Part shown: piece by piece, positions 13,813 to 25,615 of the stretch
How positions within the stretch are numbered: position 1 is the stretch's first letter
Layout: the number at the start of each line of letters is the position of its first letter
NCBI GenBank assembly: GCA_037576195.1
Contig: CM075104.1
Span: 440,775-504,774 of the forward strand
DNA length: 64,000 nucleotides
Origin: Phytoseiulus persimilis
Taxonomy: Eukaryota; Arthropoda; Arachnida; Mesostigmata; Phytoseiidae
Direction: 5' to 3'
The notes under the pieces: model-generated
What the model was told of the DNA's origin: nothing
Databases searched by the model: none
Seen by the model: the letters and a program-made list of their open reading frames with translations, nothing else
Program-made: the position numbers and the translations under genes

Positions 13813-16712
13813 ATGTCGAAGAAGTTTTCTCGTAAGTATTTCAATTTTAAACTCCCTACTCATTGATGGAACGCTCCCAGTGGTCTTTTGGATGGTTGGG
13901 GTTATTCAGCCGTCCGTATTTGTAACTATATGGACCGAGTCGTCGGGTGTTGGAATGAATTCATGGTTAGAATGGAAGTACTTCTCCAGCAGAAGATATA
14001 CCAGAGGAAGAGCCTCAGCCGGGTTCCAGCAAGACTTGTGAGAGCCGAGTGAGACGCTCCACAAGGACGAGGAGACAGAGAGCTGAGACAGACGGTGGTT
14101 GCAAGGGGCGCCTGGACGCTGGATCCGACTCGGAAGATTTTTCCGATGAAGATCAAGAGTGGAAGCCGGCAACCGCTGCAGCAGAAAGTGACGTGGAGCC
14201 CAGGTCTAGACCTGCATCTCCAGAAAGAAGCGGCAAACGACAGCGGCGCGAACCGGCGTCGAAGGAACCGTCTGCAAGCTCTTCTTCCGCGTCATTGTCT
14301 CCGATGAAGGGACGGCGCCCAAGAGGACGCCCCGCAGCGCTTGAGAAGTCGAAAGACCCAGTGTGGGGCCAGTTCTTCCCCACCCAGAGCGAGGACGTTT
14401 TCCAATGCAAGCTTTGCCCCAAGAGGATTAAGGCAGTCCGCGGCAGCAAGACTAGCATGGTAGTGCATTTGAACATGCATCGCAAAAAAGGGACCCTCCA
14501 AACGAAAGCCGAGGCGGACGCCTGGATCATCGCCGGCTTGGTAGCTGCATGCAACATACCATGTAACACGTTCAAGACACCGTTCATGAAGGTTCTATTC
14601 AAGAGAGCAAATCTAGGACCGATCAATGACAACATCGCCAGACGAGTTACGGACTCGGAAGCCAGGTAAGTGGAGAAATATTGTTCCTAGTCGACTTATA
14701 CGAGGAGGAACTGAGTGAGACGTCGAAACTCGGAAATGAATGTTCGATATCTGAGGCCTCATATCTTCATTATATGGATTTGGGTTTCGCAGGAAAGCAT
14801 ACGAGCGTCTGAAGGAACAACTGATCCAGCTCCGAGATAACGGGACTGTCTTCACTTTGACGGCAGACGAATGGACCTGGCGTCGCAAGCGATTCGTGGG
14901 TAAGCTGCGTGCATGGAAACCTTCCGTTCAGCTGGGAATATTGTGGTAAAATTAACGAGAGTGAGACTGACGAATCGCGTGTTTTCAGGTGTCACTCTCC
15001 ACACTTCGAAGATGATACCCTGCCTCAATGGAAAGTCGATTGAGCTCCTTTCGAGGTTTCACGATCGTGCCAACTCGCGCAACCTCGAATTGGCCTTGCA
15101 GAGTTCGTTGCAGCGGGTGGGCTTGGCTCTTGGAGATCTCCGCGGGTTGACTACCGATAGAGCTTCCGTGATGGTGAAGCTTGGGAGGAAACTGAAGGAA
15201 GCCGTGTTTCCTCGGCCCTTCTACCACCAGCTCTGCTTGGCCCATGAGCTTCACTTGGCTGTCAATGATACTCTCAATGACCGCAGTAATAATCGACGTA
15301 TATCCGATCCCGAATACAACGCTGAGGACCGCGAAATCGAAGAACTCGGGCCAGGCACTTGGCAACTAGTCGACGCCTCTAATGGAGCTGCAGGTATGCT
15401 ACGCTACGTGACACGTCCAGAGTTCCAGAGCATTCAGAACGTGGAATTTCAATATCCTTCGTAGTCTTCCATTGATATGATCCTCATGAAGTTCTCATAT
15501 CCAGAACATTGAATTACAGATGTCGTGGACTACGAAGAAGAACTGGCCGGATTCCCGCTTTTCCATGGCGGTGATGGTGAACTGGTCGCAAAGGTCCGCG
15601 AGGCGTGTCGCGTTTCCCACAGGAAAGCGCATCTCAACGACGAGCTCATGGCGCTAACCCGGGATTCGCAGTTGGCAAAAATGAAACTCGTCCTGGACAT
15701 CAAGACGAGATGGGGGTCGACGCTCTACATGCTGCAAAGTTTCTTGGCGCTCGTTGAACCCTGCCAGAGGGTCCTCGTAGCCAGGTCGACGAAAGACTTT
15801 TCCCTCACAGAGGACGAGCTCGCGAGGATTGAAGAGCTTTGCAAATGCTTGGGCTACGTCGAAAAAGCCTCTAAGCGCCTGTCAGAGGGAGACATCACTA
15901 TGCGGAACGCTGATATTGCCCTCGAAGTAAGTCAAGGTTTTCTTCGCAACCATATAATCCGATACGATTTCCGCGAGCGTGAGAACCCGACAGCTGTGAT
16001 CGGAGTTTGATGACGGGGGCCTTGTTTCTTACAGATGATGTTGAAGAAACTCAAAACTCGGAAGTCTGATTTCGCCGCCTCCTTGTACAGGAATCTGTGC
16101 ATCAGAGTCCTGCAGAGAAGAGGGGTTGCCTCTCGCTTGGCGCGCTTCCTCCGGAAGAGGAGTGAATCAACGCTGCTGGACGAGATGCTCGCCGAAATGC
16201 GCGACAAGATCATCGCAGAGGGCGATGAGAAGCTGTACTCCACTTTCGCCGACGAAGGCATAATAGTCGATGAGGTAGCGGCCTTCCAGACACTGCGGGA
16301 GGGGAACCGTGTCGAGGAAAAGGAGCCCGACGGGGACTCGGATGACGATGACTTCGATCGATGGAAAGACGCCGACGAAGAAGACCGAGAGGGTCTCAAT
16401 TACTCGGCCAAGCGTCTCGTCAAGATGCACAGCCACGGTGCGAAGATTTTGCCGACTGTGCTGTACGAAACTTTGGAGACGCTGCAGCCTACCAGTGTTC
16501 CGGCTGAGAGCGTCTTCAGCAAGGCGCGGCATGCGAGGCGCTATTGTCAGGAGAGCCAGGATGATACGCGTTTTGCGAACAACATATTCCTCAAAGACTT
16601 CTATGCACAGGGAAAGCCATGGGAGAAAGCCACGGAGGTTGATGCCAAGAATGGATCGGAGTCGGACTCGTTCGTGCTGGATGCAACCGACGATGGCAAT
16701 GGCGAAAAATAA
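13813..16712 (+). CDS. Intact spliced hAT-family transposase-like protein with BED finger (6 predicted exons, 763 aa)
   Basis: Predicted exons are 13813-13831, 13990-14665, 14793-14899, 14989-15393, 15520-15926 and 16035-16712. All introns are GT-AG, and the exons sum to 2292 nt with no internal stop. The start ATG follows an in-frame TAG. Domains: an acidic/basic N-terminus; a BED-type zinc finger at about residues 128-175 (FQCKLC...HLNMH); the RNase H-like core with Asp in TADEWT (about 260) and Asp in TTDRAS (about 325); the CLAHELHL segment; the TRWGST motif (about 468); and the C-terminal dimerisation region with VPAESVFS (about 698), whose Glu would be the third catalytic residue. A 763-aa length is normal for hAT. 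It could be a live hAT transposon, but I saw no terminal inverted repeats, or a domesticated host gene. The first tiny exon is the least certain part. Confidence 0.85.
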
Positions 16713-17364
16713 TATCATTCCCATTAATTCATCTATCCGTGTTCTGTATTATGTAACATCCTATATGTAATACGTGTTATGTGATATGTCACATGCTATC
16801 AATTAATCCTTTTTCCGTTTATTCACTTTGAGAAGTGTGGTCATTCGCATCCGAGCTATTGCAGAGGCTTCGAACGGAAGCCTGAAAAATCGCAAATCTT
16901 GGATATGCAGCAACTCAGATCCCTCAGGCTCAGGACGGGGAGAGACGAGAGACCTTCCAAATCGAGGGAAGGAATCCGAGAAATCCCGTTTTCCATTGAA
17001 ACGGGACAACGGGAAATCAGCGCTCCGTTTCACCTCCTCAATGGGTTCCCCCCTTCAACCATTACCCCTCCCGTGACTCAATACGAAGGAAGGTGAGCTA
17101 TAACTTCCCAATATCTTCAAAATGCGTAGTCTACGAGCATCCGCGTTTCGTTTTCCGTTAAAACGGAGAGCGGAAAACGGGATATCTACCATCGATCTCG
17201 AATTAATAGATCATTCATGTATTTCAGCTCTCCAAGACTACTCACCATCTGCTAGAGGACCGACAGCGATGAAACTTGGCGAATGAGCTGCACAGCCACC
17301 GCGGATCAGCATCGATGAATTTCCGTTTTCCGTTTTAACGGAAAATTGATTTTCCGTTTTCCGT
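16713..17364. repeat. Downstream region with clustered CCGTTTTCCGTT palindromes
   Basis: After the hAT-like stop codon the sequence is AT-rich for about 100 bp. It then carries several copies, in both orientations, of a motif like CCGTTTTCCGTTTTAACGG (near 16985, 17152, 17325 and 17355). Neighbouring copies can pair into hairpins. No gene is visible. The motif cluster may belong to a small foldback element or to the hAT-like gene's 3' region. Confidence 0.5.
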
Positions 17365-18508
17365 TTAACGGGAAATCAGGCCTACTTGGATCTCTATCGC
17401 CTGGACGCGCCGCCTGCCGTTCGACTGCGGATCGTGCCGGCCACCTGATCTCTTTTGACCGAACCGGCTACCATCATTTGTCCTCTTCTTCGAATTCTTG
17501 AAGCATACGGCCCTGATATGACCAATCTTGCCACATTCCTTGCAGGTAGAATTCCTGTGAGAGCAATCCTCTCTGAAATGCATTCCTCCGCATCCGTGAC
17601 AGGGATGGGTAGGTTTTCCTTGGGACACCGCATGAACTTCGTTGCGGGTTCCAGTTGAGATGGACCTAGATGTACTCTGTAGGCGTGTGAAATTCTTGAC
17701 GTGTTGATGCAGCTCTCGTAGTGTTGATTTCGGCTTCTCCTCCACGAATTGTAGGGCAAGTTCTCGAACATCATCGTGCTCAGAACCTTCAAGTCCACAG
17801 ATCCAGACAAGACATTTCATTTGATCCGCGGTTACCTTGGACATTTCTGACAGCTCATGTGTCCGGTTCACCATACCAGTGTAATCGTCGTACGTCCCAT
17901 CGCTGATGTCCGTACACTTCGTCTGTAGGTACCGATAACGGCGAGCAAACTCAGAACCTCGGCGAACAATTCTTTGAGCAGTGTAATCGTGTCTTCGAAC
18001 CCGAGTTCAGAATACTTTTTCGGAAGTATGTCGAACCAGCTCGAAAGTCAGCCCTCCATCCGGATCATATTTGAAATTCGGAATCTGTTTCACCAGGGTA
18101 GTCGTAGCTGCTACTGCCGGTGCCATAATAGCGTCTTTACTGAACTGTTCGATGACACGCTTCAGCATCGCTTCTACTGCTGCTTCACTCAACATTTTTC
18201 CAAAGATCTTCGTCGAACTTCTGGAAGCACTCTTGATCCAGCTTTTGTATGATGAGACGAACTTTGGCAGCATCATCTAGTGTTGCTCCTTCGACTTGAA
18301 GTAGGTTCTCGTACCGGCTATACCACAGCTCGAAAGTCAGCCCTCCATCCGGATCATATTTGAAACTCGGAATCTGTTTCACCAGGGTAGTCGTAGCTGC
18401 TACTTCCGGTGCCATAATAGCGCCTTTACTGAACTGTTCGATGACACGCTTCAGCATCGCTTCTACTGCTGCTTCACTCAACATTTTTCCGAAGATCTTC
18501 GTCGCCAC
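17365..18508 (-). pseudogene. Degraded LTR-retrotransposon Gag with two CCHC zinc knuckles
   Basis: Read on the minus strand, the 5' part (18508 to about 18185) encodes FKYDPDGGLTFELWYSRYE, a motif typical of Gag proteins of metazoan Ty3-like elements. The 3' part (17874-17365) encodes two zinc knuckles, CHGCGGMHFREDC and CKECGKIGHIRAVC, followed by a basic tail. Between them the frame is broken. A tandem duplication of about 289 bp repeats the N-terminal segment (near 18038-18226 and 18327-18510), with the second copy slightly diverged. No protease or polymerase follows, so this is a remnant. It lies just downstream of a probable 5' LTR end and primer site at 18509-18582. Confidence 0.8.
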
Positions 18509-18582
18509 TTGATATGACCGTCTAATTACGAGGCTGCTTTCGTTATTCGCGTGATCTAGTGATCCGACATCTTTATTATATA
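18509..18582 (-). mobile_element. 3' end of a 5' LTR and primer site belonging to the Gag remnant
   Basis: On the minus strand this stretch reads TATATAATAAAG near its start and ends in CATATCA, followed after two bases by TGGCGACGAAG, which has the form of a tRNA primer-binding site. The predicted Gag begins at that point. The rest of the LTR is missing because unrelated sequence starts at 18583. The identity of the priming tRNA is not determined. Confidence 0.45.
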
Positions 18583-18774
18583 CTAGCCGGCCTTCGGCCG
18601 ACTACGCTGGCTGGCCCGTCCCTTGCTTTGGGAGTCTACTGCTGACAGACACACCTTGCCTAACATGCGGTGTCATCGGGACACCTTCGGGGGTGGCCAC
18701 CGATTCTCGATAGGATTCTGACCTGGGATCGAGGCACTTTTCCTTCTCTTCACTGGGTCAGCATTAGGGTTTCG

Positions 18775-20395
18775 AGAAGTAATGCTCAGATCGGTCCCGG
18801 AATCACCCCTCCAGAGTTGGGAAGTAATGCTCAGATTGGTCTCGGAATCACCCCTCCAGAGTTGGGAAGTAATGCTCAGATTGGTCTCGGAATCACCCCT
18901 CCAGAGTTGAAAAGTAATGCTCAGATCGGTCTCGGAATCACCCCTCCAGAGTTGGGAAGTAATGCTCAGATTGGTCTCGGAATCACCCCTCCAGAGTTGG
19001 GAAGTAATGCTCAGATCGGTCTCGGAATCACTCCTCCAGAGTTGAAAAGTAATGCTCAGATCGGTCTCGGAATCACTCCTCCAGAGTTGGGAAGTAATGC
19101 TCAGATTGGCCCCGGAATCACCCCTCCAGAGTTGAAAAGTAATGCTCAGATCGGTCTCGGAATCACTCCTCCAGAGTTGGGAAGTAATGCTCAGATTGGT
19201 CTCGGAATCACCCCTCCAGAGTTGAAAAGTAATGCTCAGATCGGTCTCGGAATCACCCCTCCAGAGTTGGGAAGTAATGCTCAGATTGGTCTCGGAATCA
19301 CCCCTCCAGAGTTGGGAAGTAATGCTCAGATTGGTGTCGGAATCACCCCTCCAGAGTTGGGAAGTAATGCTCAGATTGGTCCCGGAATCACCCCTCCAGA
19401 GTTGGGAAGTAATGCTCAGATTGGTCTCGGAATCACTCCTCCAGAGTTGGAAAGTAATGCTCAGATCGGTCTCGGAATCACCCCTCCAGAGTTGGAAAGT
19501 AATGGCCAGATTGGTTTCGGAATCACCCCTCCAGAGTTGGAAAGTAATGGCCAGATTGGTCTCGGAATCACCCCTCCAGAGTTGGAAAGTAATGGCCAGA
19601 TTGGTCTCGGAATCACCCCTCCAGAGTTGGAAAGTAATGGCCAGATTGATACCGGAATCACCCCTCCAGAGTTGAAAACTAATGGTCAAATTGGCACCGG
19701 AATCACCCCTCCAGAGTTGGAAACTAATGGTCGGATTGGTCTCAGAATCACCCCTCCAAACAAAGTTGGAAAGTAATGTCCAGATTGGTCTCGGAATCAC
19801 CCCTCCAGAGTTGGAAAGTAATGGCCAGATTGGTTTCGGAATCACCCCTCCAGAGTTGGAAAGTAATGGCCAGATTGGTCTCGGAATCACCCCTCCAGAG
19901 TTGAAAACTAATGGTCAAATTGGCACCGGAATCACCCCTCCAGAGTTGGAAAGTAATGGCCAGATTGATACCGGAAACACCCCTCCAGAGTTGAAAACTA
20001 ATGGTCAAATTGGCACCGGAATCACCCCTCCAGAGTTGGAAAGTAATGGCCAGATTGATACCGGAATCACCCCTCCAGAGTTGAAAACTAATGGTCAAAT
20101 TGGCACCGGAATCATCCCTCCAGAGTTGGAAAGTAATGGCCAGATTGGTCCCGGAATCACCCCTCCAGAGTTGGAAAGTAATGGCCAGATCGGTCTCGGA
20201 ATCACCCCTCCAAAGTTGGAAAGTAATGTCCAGATTGGTCTCGCAATCAGCCCTCCAGAGTTAGAAACTAAAGGCCAGATTGGTCTCGTAATCACCCCTC
20301 CAGAGTTGGAAACTAATGGCCAGATTGGTCTCGGAATCACCCCTCCAGAGTTGGGAAGTAATGGCCTTATTGGTCTCGAAATCACCCCTCCAGGA
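18775..20395. repeat. 45-bp minisatellite, about 36 copies
   Basis: The unit contains AGTAATGCTCAGATTGGTCT and CGGAATCACCCCTCCAGAG. It drifts along the array from GGGAAGTAATGCTC at the left to GAAACTAATGGCCAG at the right. Because 45 is divisible by three, every frame stays open for long distances on both strands. On the plus strand this gives a repeated 15-residue peptide of the form SNAQIGLGITPPEL. A single break near 19760 shifts the frame. I treat these as non-coding. Diverged copies of the same repeat recur at 63.0-63.7 kb. Confidence 0.95.
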
Positions 20396-20689
20396 ATTTT
20401 TATGATAGATTTTTATGATAGATGTATAGGAGAGGAGGTGGGGAAGGATATCCGATGACGATGGGATGAGTCTGGCTGGCGTCATAACGGGGCGGTGCAC
20501 CTTATCGTCAGAATTTGGATGCGGGTGACAGTATGGAGGGGGTCAAAGTTGGGGTAAATCGCGAGGGGGGAAGGAGGGGAGGGGGAGGGGGGGGGGGGTG
20601 GGTGGCCTATGTCCTTCCCGGTGAGTCGCCCTACATTATGAAGTTTGTTCCAAGTCGATCCGATCAATACCGGAGGAGCCTATTGAGGA

Positions 20690-20752
20690 CAAACAAACAA
20701 ACAGACAGACAAACAAACAAACAAACAAACAAACAAACAAACAAACAGACCC
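20690..20752. repeat. (CAAA)n / (CAGA)n microsatellite
   Basis: A simple repeat of ACAAACAAAC with a few ACAGAC variants lies after the phrase CAATACCGGAGGAGCC and before TGGATTTTTATATATA. Such a tract is typical of the 3' tail of some retroelements, but no coding region is attached here. Confidence 0.9.
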
Positions 20753-20818
20753 TGGATTTTTATATATATAGATTAATGTGATGGTGATGATGATCCGCTC
20801 AGGGAAGCGGCGGATCTC

Positions 20819-21499
20819 TCAACCACTATAACGGAAGGTCGCGATGAGCCCGCGAGCAACGCGAAGTCTCATGACCTTGACTGCAATGTATCGAATGTGC
20901 TCTGGGGTAGTCCCACGCCGATCTCGTCGCCTTATCTCGCTCGTGACAACCATGTATGGAGTTATCCTCAGGCCTGGTCTGAAAACACGAGCCACACCGT
21001 GGTAAATGCCAGGCTTATGAATGATGTGTTTTTTCAAGGACACGTTGAAGGCTTGATCGTCTTCCAGGCAACGCGGAAGAGAAGTCACCATTTGCTGCAC
21101 GTCGACAGGGATGTTGATGATCTATCCAGTAATCGAAGGGGTGCCCGCCCCATAACGGAGCCGTCGAATTTGCATGAAAGGCAGCCGTGGGCTAATCAGT
21201 CTTGTTGTGATGGCATTCAAGGGTGGCAATCCTGGAGGTTTCGGTGGATACTTGACTTCATTAAAGACAGCTAAGTTGGGGATTTTCCCGTGATCAAGTG
21301 AAGCAGCACACGTCGAACAAAGTTTTGTCCGCGGAAGCTCACAGCCGAGAACTTGAAGGAGTGACTCGTGGCAGGGTCGAGCAGGTCGGAGATTACAACT
21401 AAATTGAAGCCGGTCACACACGGTACACGCGACCCCGTATTCCTGCTTTGAGAAAGCTTTCTCGAATTCTTTCGTAGCTTGAACTTCGGAAACCGCCAC
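20819..21499 (-). pseudogene. Helitron protein fragment (DUF6570-type domain)
   Basis: On the minus strand this encodes CTVCDRLQF, KLCSTCAASLDHGKIP, RLISPRLPFMQIRRLRYG, and, after an in-frame stop, QQMVTSLPRCLEDDQAFNV. These are the hallmarks of the DUF6570 region found N-terminal to the Rep/helicase part of many arthropod Helitron proteins. The stop codon follows PSITG, and the frame continues immediately after it. Neither the Rep nor the PIF1-like helicase domain is present nearby, so this is a truncated, inactivated piece. Confidence 0.8.
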
Positions 21500-21563
21500 A
21501 TCAGCTGGGCATCGTCCGACTGGAGACTAGAGTTGAATCGTCCTCAACAAGGATGCTGTAGAG

Positions 21564-21923
21564 CAGGGGTGGGCAACTTTGTGCGGCCCGCGGGCCGCAG
21601 TGCAGAGGAACATCGCGGCGGTTCAAACTTACGGGCCGCTTCAGAGAACGTATCTCAGCGAGCTTTTTGTATTCGTGGGCCTTATGACGTGACTCCAAAG
21701 AGCAACAACCGACAAAGATGGGGTTTCGAACTCAGGCATTGTTTTCTTGGCGAGAATGAGAAATCTGGGCTCCAGAAATATCATGACACGTCGATGTGAC
21801 GAACGAAAAGTGAACACTCCATGGAAGCGATTTGAGCGATTGAGCTGTGCAAAACCCTGCTCAAACGCAGGTGTCAACTCGCGGGCCGCATGCGGTCCGC
21901 GGGCCGCACTTTGCCCACCTCTG
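21564..21923. mobile_element. Non-autonomous hAT element (MITE), 360 bp
   Basis: The element starts CAGGGGTGGGCAACTTTG and ends GCACTTTGCCCACCTCTG, imperfect inverted repeats of the common hAT type. They are followed inward by GCGGCCCGCGGGCCGCA and its inverse. It is flanked by a perfect 8-bp target-site duplication, CTGTAGAG, at 21556-21563 and 21924-21931. The interior has no transposase. Confidence 0.92.
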
Positions 21924-21931
21924 CTGTAGAG

Positions 21932-22660
21932 GGTCTTGTTGGCTCGCTACAAGTCTGCTCAATTACTGCTCTAAGTCGCCGTCGACGTGAACGCTCAGTT
22001 GAACTCAACGGTGGAGGCATGATGAAGGAGCAACACAGACGAACGGTCGGCATGAATGACAATCCCACCCAAAATCCTCAGAGCGAACGCCTCTAGCGTC
22101 CCAATTGGGATTGCGTTGAAGGACCACGTGGGTTTTCGAAGTGAAAGAAAACGATGTATAAATAATCCTCTCTCCAGCGAACCGACCGGCTGCAACCGTA
22201 TCCCCGACGCGGAAGACGCCAGCGTGAATTCACCTCTAGAAATTCTGCAGTTTTTGTTCAAGACTCATGGGAAACACGCTGATCAATCTACCGAGTTATT
22301 CGACAAGAACACGGTCGTTGGGCCGATGTACCGAAAGCAAGGTGCGCTGTGAGTCGCCGAGTTGTAAGAGGAGGAAGGTGGATCATCGCGCGACCACAAA
22401 AACGAATCATTTTTCCGATTTCCGTATGCTCGTGGCCCGGGCGGTGTTCAAGTTCAACCACGTCGAAGTGTGCAAAAAAGGGTCGAAATCTTGAACTGCT
22501 TATCAACTCGATCTCATTCACGATCAGTCTTAAGGAAGCGAGTCGCTGACGGGTAGCGGCAGAGCGAGTGGTGTATTCCAGACGACAGTGCTGCAAACCA
22601 CAACTCTGGGTGGTTTCAGATTCGTTGCGGCTAGCTTCCGACAAAACAAGCCAACCCTCG
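21932..22660. other. Unassigned sequence between the MITE and the R1-like LINE
   Basis: No recognisable domain, RNA gene or repeat was found. Only short, overlapping open frames on both strands are present, none with family features. It may be 5' sequence of the following LINE or older transposon debris. Confidence 0.4.
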
Positions 22661-25070
22661 CCGGTAGAACGTAAGCCTACGTTGAAACTCGAGATACCGA
22701 CTGATAAGATACACGAGGCAGTGAGGAAGCTTTTCCCTGCTAGAACCCCTCTCGAGAGGGAGGAGTTCCAAATCTACGTAGCGGGCATCCCTCCACTTAC
22801 CGAGGACGAAGTGTTGGCTGCTGCCGAGAGTGTGGCTCCCAGAGGGCTGCGGGTCCCATCGGAGGTCACGAAGATACTTCTTGCGAGATGGCCCAGCGTC
22901 ATCAGCAAGACGACTGATCGAAATCTGAGAAGAGGCATCTTCCCTCAAGCTTGGAAGACAGCGAAACTAGTGCTCATCCCGGAGCAGAACACAAAGGACG
23001 CCTATCGGCCAATCCTGCCTCCTGAACACAGACGGTGGACGGTGACAGAGGCGGTCGAGTCAATCCTCAATCGAAGGCTGCAGGAGGAGCTCGAGGAGTA
23101 AGGCAGGCTCTCAGACAACCAATTCGGCTTCAAGAGGAGCTCGAGGAGTAAGGCAGGCTTTTAGATGACCAATTCGGCTTCAGGCAAGGCCGATCCGCTC
23201 TTCCGGCACTGGGAAACTTCATGAAGATAGTAGAGAAAGAGAAGCAAATACGCTGGCAACGTCGGAACAGATGTTTCATGGTTCTCCACGACGTTAAGAA
23301 CGCCTTCGGCTCGGTTGAGTGGAGCGTCGTTTTGGCCAGCCTCAAGAGACGGAACTGTTGAGTATTTGATGTTTTACCCAGAGCAGTCGTCGGCACTATT
23401 TGGATAGTCAGGGACGACGCCAGTCGAGTAGGCGAAGCGTCGGTGAACTTCGAGCGTAATCACCGCGCGCAGGCAATTACTGTGAATTACCGAGATGGAA
23501 ATCGTACGTCTGTAAACTGAAGTCAAGCGTCAGTAATTGCCGTGTTACCCTTCCCTGTCAGTGACTATAAAAGCCGGAAAAGAACTTTAGTGTATTGGGG
23601 GAGCCAAACATTCTGTCCAACAGAATTCTCGTCTTCATTCAGTAGCCGTCGTCTCTAGGCAAGTCTTGAGTGCACCGCCGATCTTATCATCCAGCCGCAA
23701 ATAAGCTGGAGCCAGGCCCAGAAGGCTTATCAGGAACATCTCCCCCTACCTTTGGAGCGTGCTCAGATCCTACCTTCAGGACCGCTCCTTTGTCGATGAA
23801 GGAGGGAAGACGCACAGGATGACAGCGGGGGTCCCGCAAGGGTCAGTGCTCGGACCGACGCTCTTGGACATCGGCTATGACGATGTACTTCGTGTCAGGC
23901 TGCCGGAAAGCGCAACAACCATAGCCTACGCAGATGATTTGGCGCTAGTCACCATGAGCAGATCGATTGAAGACCTCTAAGAAATAACTCAAGAGTCACT
24001 GGACGCAATATCTCGGTGGATGAGAGAAAACTCTCTGTCCCTGGCACCGGAGAAGACAGAAGCTGTCATGCTGATGAAGGGGATAGCGGAAAAGGTTCCC
24101 ACAGGTTCATGTCGAGGGACACCCGGTCCCTGTTACCCGCTCGATCAGATTTCTAGGAGTTTGGCTCCAGTCCCAGGCGACGGGAGTGGAGCATGTCGAA
24201 GCAGCCACGGAACGAGCAGCGAGGGCTGCGGCGGAAAAGGCCAAATCCTTCCCTGTACTCATGGAGCGAATTAGGCGTAGCGCAGCGGAGCATACTTGAC
24301 ACGTTGTCTCAGGCGATCGCGCTCCACGCGGCACCGATCTGGGCACCGGCCGCGCTCAAATTGCAGGAAAATCGAACGGCCCTAGAGCGAGCTCAATGAG
24401 TCAGCGGAATTCGGATTGCTCGCTGCTACCTAACTGTCTGAATTGTCTGTCTACCTAATGTCGAACATGGTTCTGGCCAGGATCCATGGTCATTGCTGGC
24501 AGACGAGCGCACCGAGTTGCACAGAATCAAGCGAATCCGAGAACGGCCATACAATTCTGATACGCAGGAGGAGACTGAGGAAGCCATAAGAGGGGAGACC
24601 TTTGCCAAGTGGCAGTCGCATGGAAGGCGACGCACGGGAGATGGACACAAACATGTCTCCCAGATGTAAAAATATGGAATGATCGGACATTGGGCGAGCT
24701 CACGTATTACACCTCGCAGATGCTTACAGGTCACGGGTCGTTCCAGAAGTTCCTCCAATCGATCGGTAAAGCCCCGAGCACGATCTGTATCCACTGCGAC
24801 AGGGGAGAGGAATATGACGCGCACCTTAACATACTGGCGTGTTCCAAATTCAGAGGACAGCCTGACAGGGCGACTCTGTGCCGGAACTTGTAGAGCAGAT
24901 GATGACCCCCGAGAACGAATGGAACAGGATGAGCCGGAAGGTCGCCTGTTCCCTCAAAAAAAGGAAGTCCTCGCGCGACTCACGTCGACGCCTTCCGCGG
25001 CTTCGGCTACAGCTGGTGGACCCCCAGCCGGGTAGAGACGATGTGAAACGATGAGAAGTGTGAATCTTCA
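22661..25070 (+). pseudogene. R1-like non-LTR retrotransposon ORF2 remnant (reverse transcriptase and C-terminal zinc finger)
   Basis: The plus strand encodes, in pieces, the RT N-terminal region (FPARTPLEREEFQ, RGIFPQAWKTAKLVLIP, YRPI), the palm (MTAGVPQGSVLGPT near 23818, YADDLALV near 23929) and a C-terminal zinc-finger-like CIHC...H...C motif near 24800. The order and spacing match R1-clade ORF2. The copy is dead: stops and frameshifts occur around 23100, 23980 and 24100, and a roughly 50-bp stretch is tandemly duplicated at 23092-23170. It is also interrupted by a solo LTR at 23356-23732. The endonuclease domain is not visible upstream, so the copy is probably 5' truncated. Confidence 0.8.
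23356..23732 (+). mobile_element. Solo LTR (377 bp) inserted in the R1-like LINE
   Basis: The segment starts TGTTGAGTATTTG and ends GGCTTATCA. It is flanked by a perfect 5-bp target-site duplication, GGAAC (23351-23355 and 23733-23737), and has a TATAAAAG box near 23565. Taking out the LTR and one GGAAC copy makes the RT frame continuous across the site. This is the product of LTR-LTR recombination. The ending TATCA resembles the ends of family A LTRs, but the rest does not. Confidence 0.9.
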
Positions 25071-25500
25071 TGGCAGAAGTCAGTCAAGTTAAGCCTCCGC
25101 CGGCCCGGAAGTGATGTTAACGAAGGGTGCCTGACAACAGATATCCCGGGTAGTCCCCAGTCGGCGGAAAGAGGAGATAGGTGTGTTTGTTTCCAGAGGA
25201 GTCACCTCAGTAACAGCCCCATATCTGGTCTCCAAAGGGATTTTTCACACCATACTCCCGAAAGGAAGGGAAAAAAACTGATCGTCTCAATCCAAGAATG
25301 GTTCGCTCCCGATCGGAGACTCGGAGAACTGCCCTCATCGCTCATGAATTATGAAACATGGCGGAGGATGGCTAACGCAACAAATCCTTCAAGGTGATTT
25401 TAGACTTGCTGCTGCAGATGCAGAGCACAGAAAAATTCGCCATCAATTTGGTCGTTCTCGGTGTTGTTGACATCAAGACCGCTCTTGTGAACATGCGGAT
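25071..25500. other. Boundary sequence between the R1-like LINE and LINE E
   Basis: No gene or structured repeat is recognisable. The left part is probably the 3' untranslated end of the R1-like LINE. The right end (near 25494-25530) reads, on the minus strand, AATAAACCAATCTACCAATC, which could be the 3' tail of LINE E. Confidence 0.4.
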
Positions 25501-25615
25501 TGATTGGTAGATTGGTTTATTAACAATTTCTTGCCCATTTAAATTTCGTTATATGTCAGGAACCCCGTGCGCGGGGGCGAGTACTTTCAGCTGGTTAGGG
25601 TTGTTAGTCGCTGAT

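Larger units (their letters stand above)
18583..20778 (+). mobile_element. Possible single mobile element enclosing the 45-bp minisatellite
   Basis: The stretch begins CTAGCCGGCCTTCGGCCGAC directly after TATATA. It ends with a (CAAA)n tract at 20690-20752 and then a TATATATATAG stretch. In between lie about 190 bp of unique head, about 36 copies of a 45-bp repeat, and about 300 bp of G-rich tail. Elements with a short head and a CAAA-type tail next to TA-rich target are common in arthropods, so one TE with an expanded internal minisatellite is a reasonable reading. No protein or firm target-site duplication was identified. Confidence 0.35.

Noticed and set aside
18670-20458. Long open frames with a 15-residue repeat on both strands in the minisatellite
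   Set aside because: The 45-bp unit is divisible by three, so all frames stay open without selection; no start context, domain or signal is attached.
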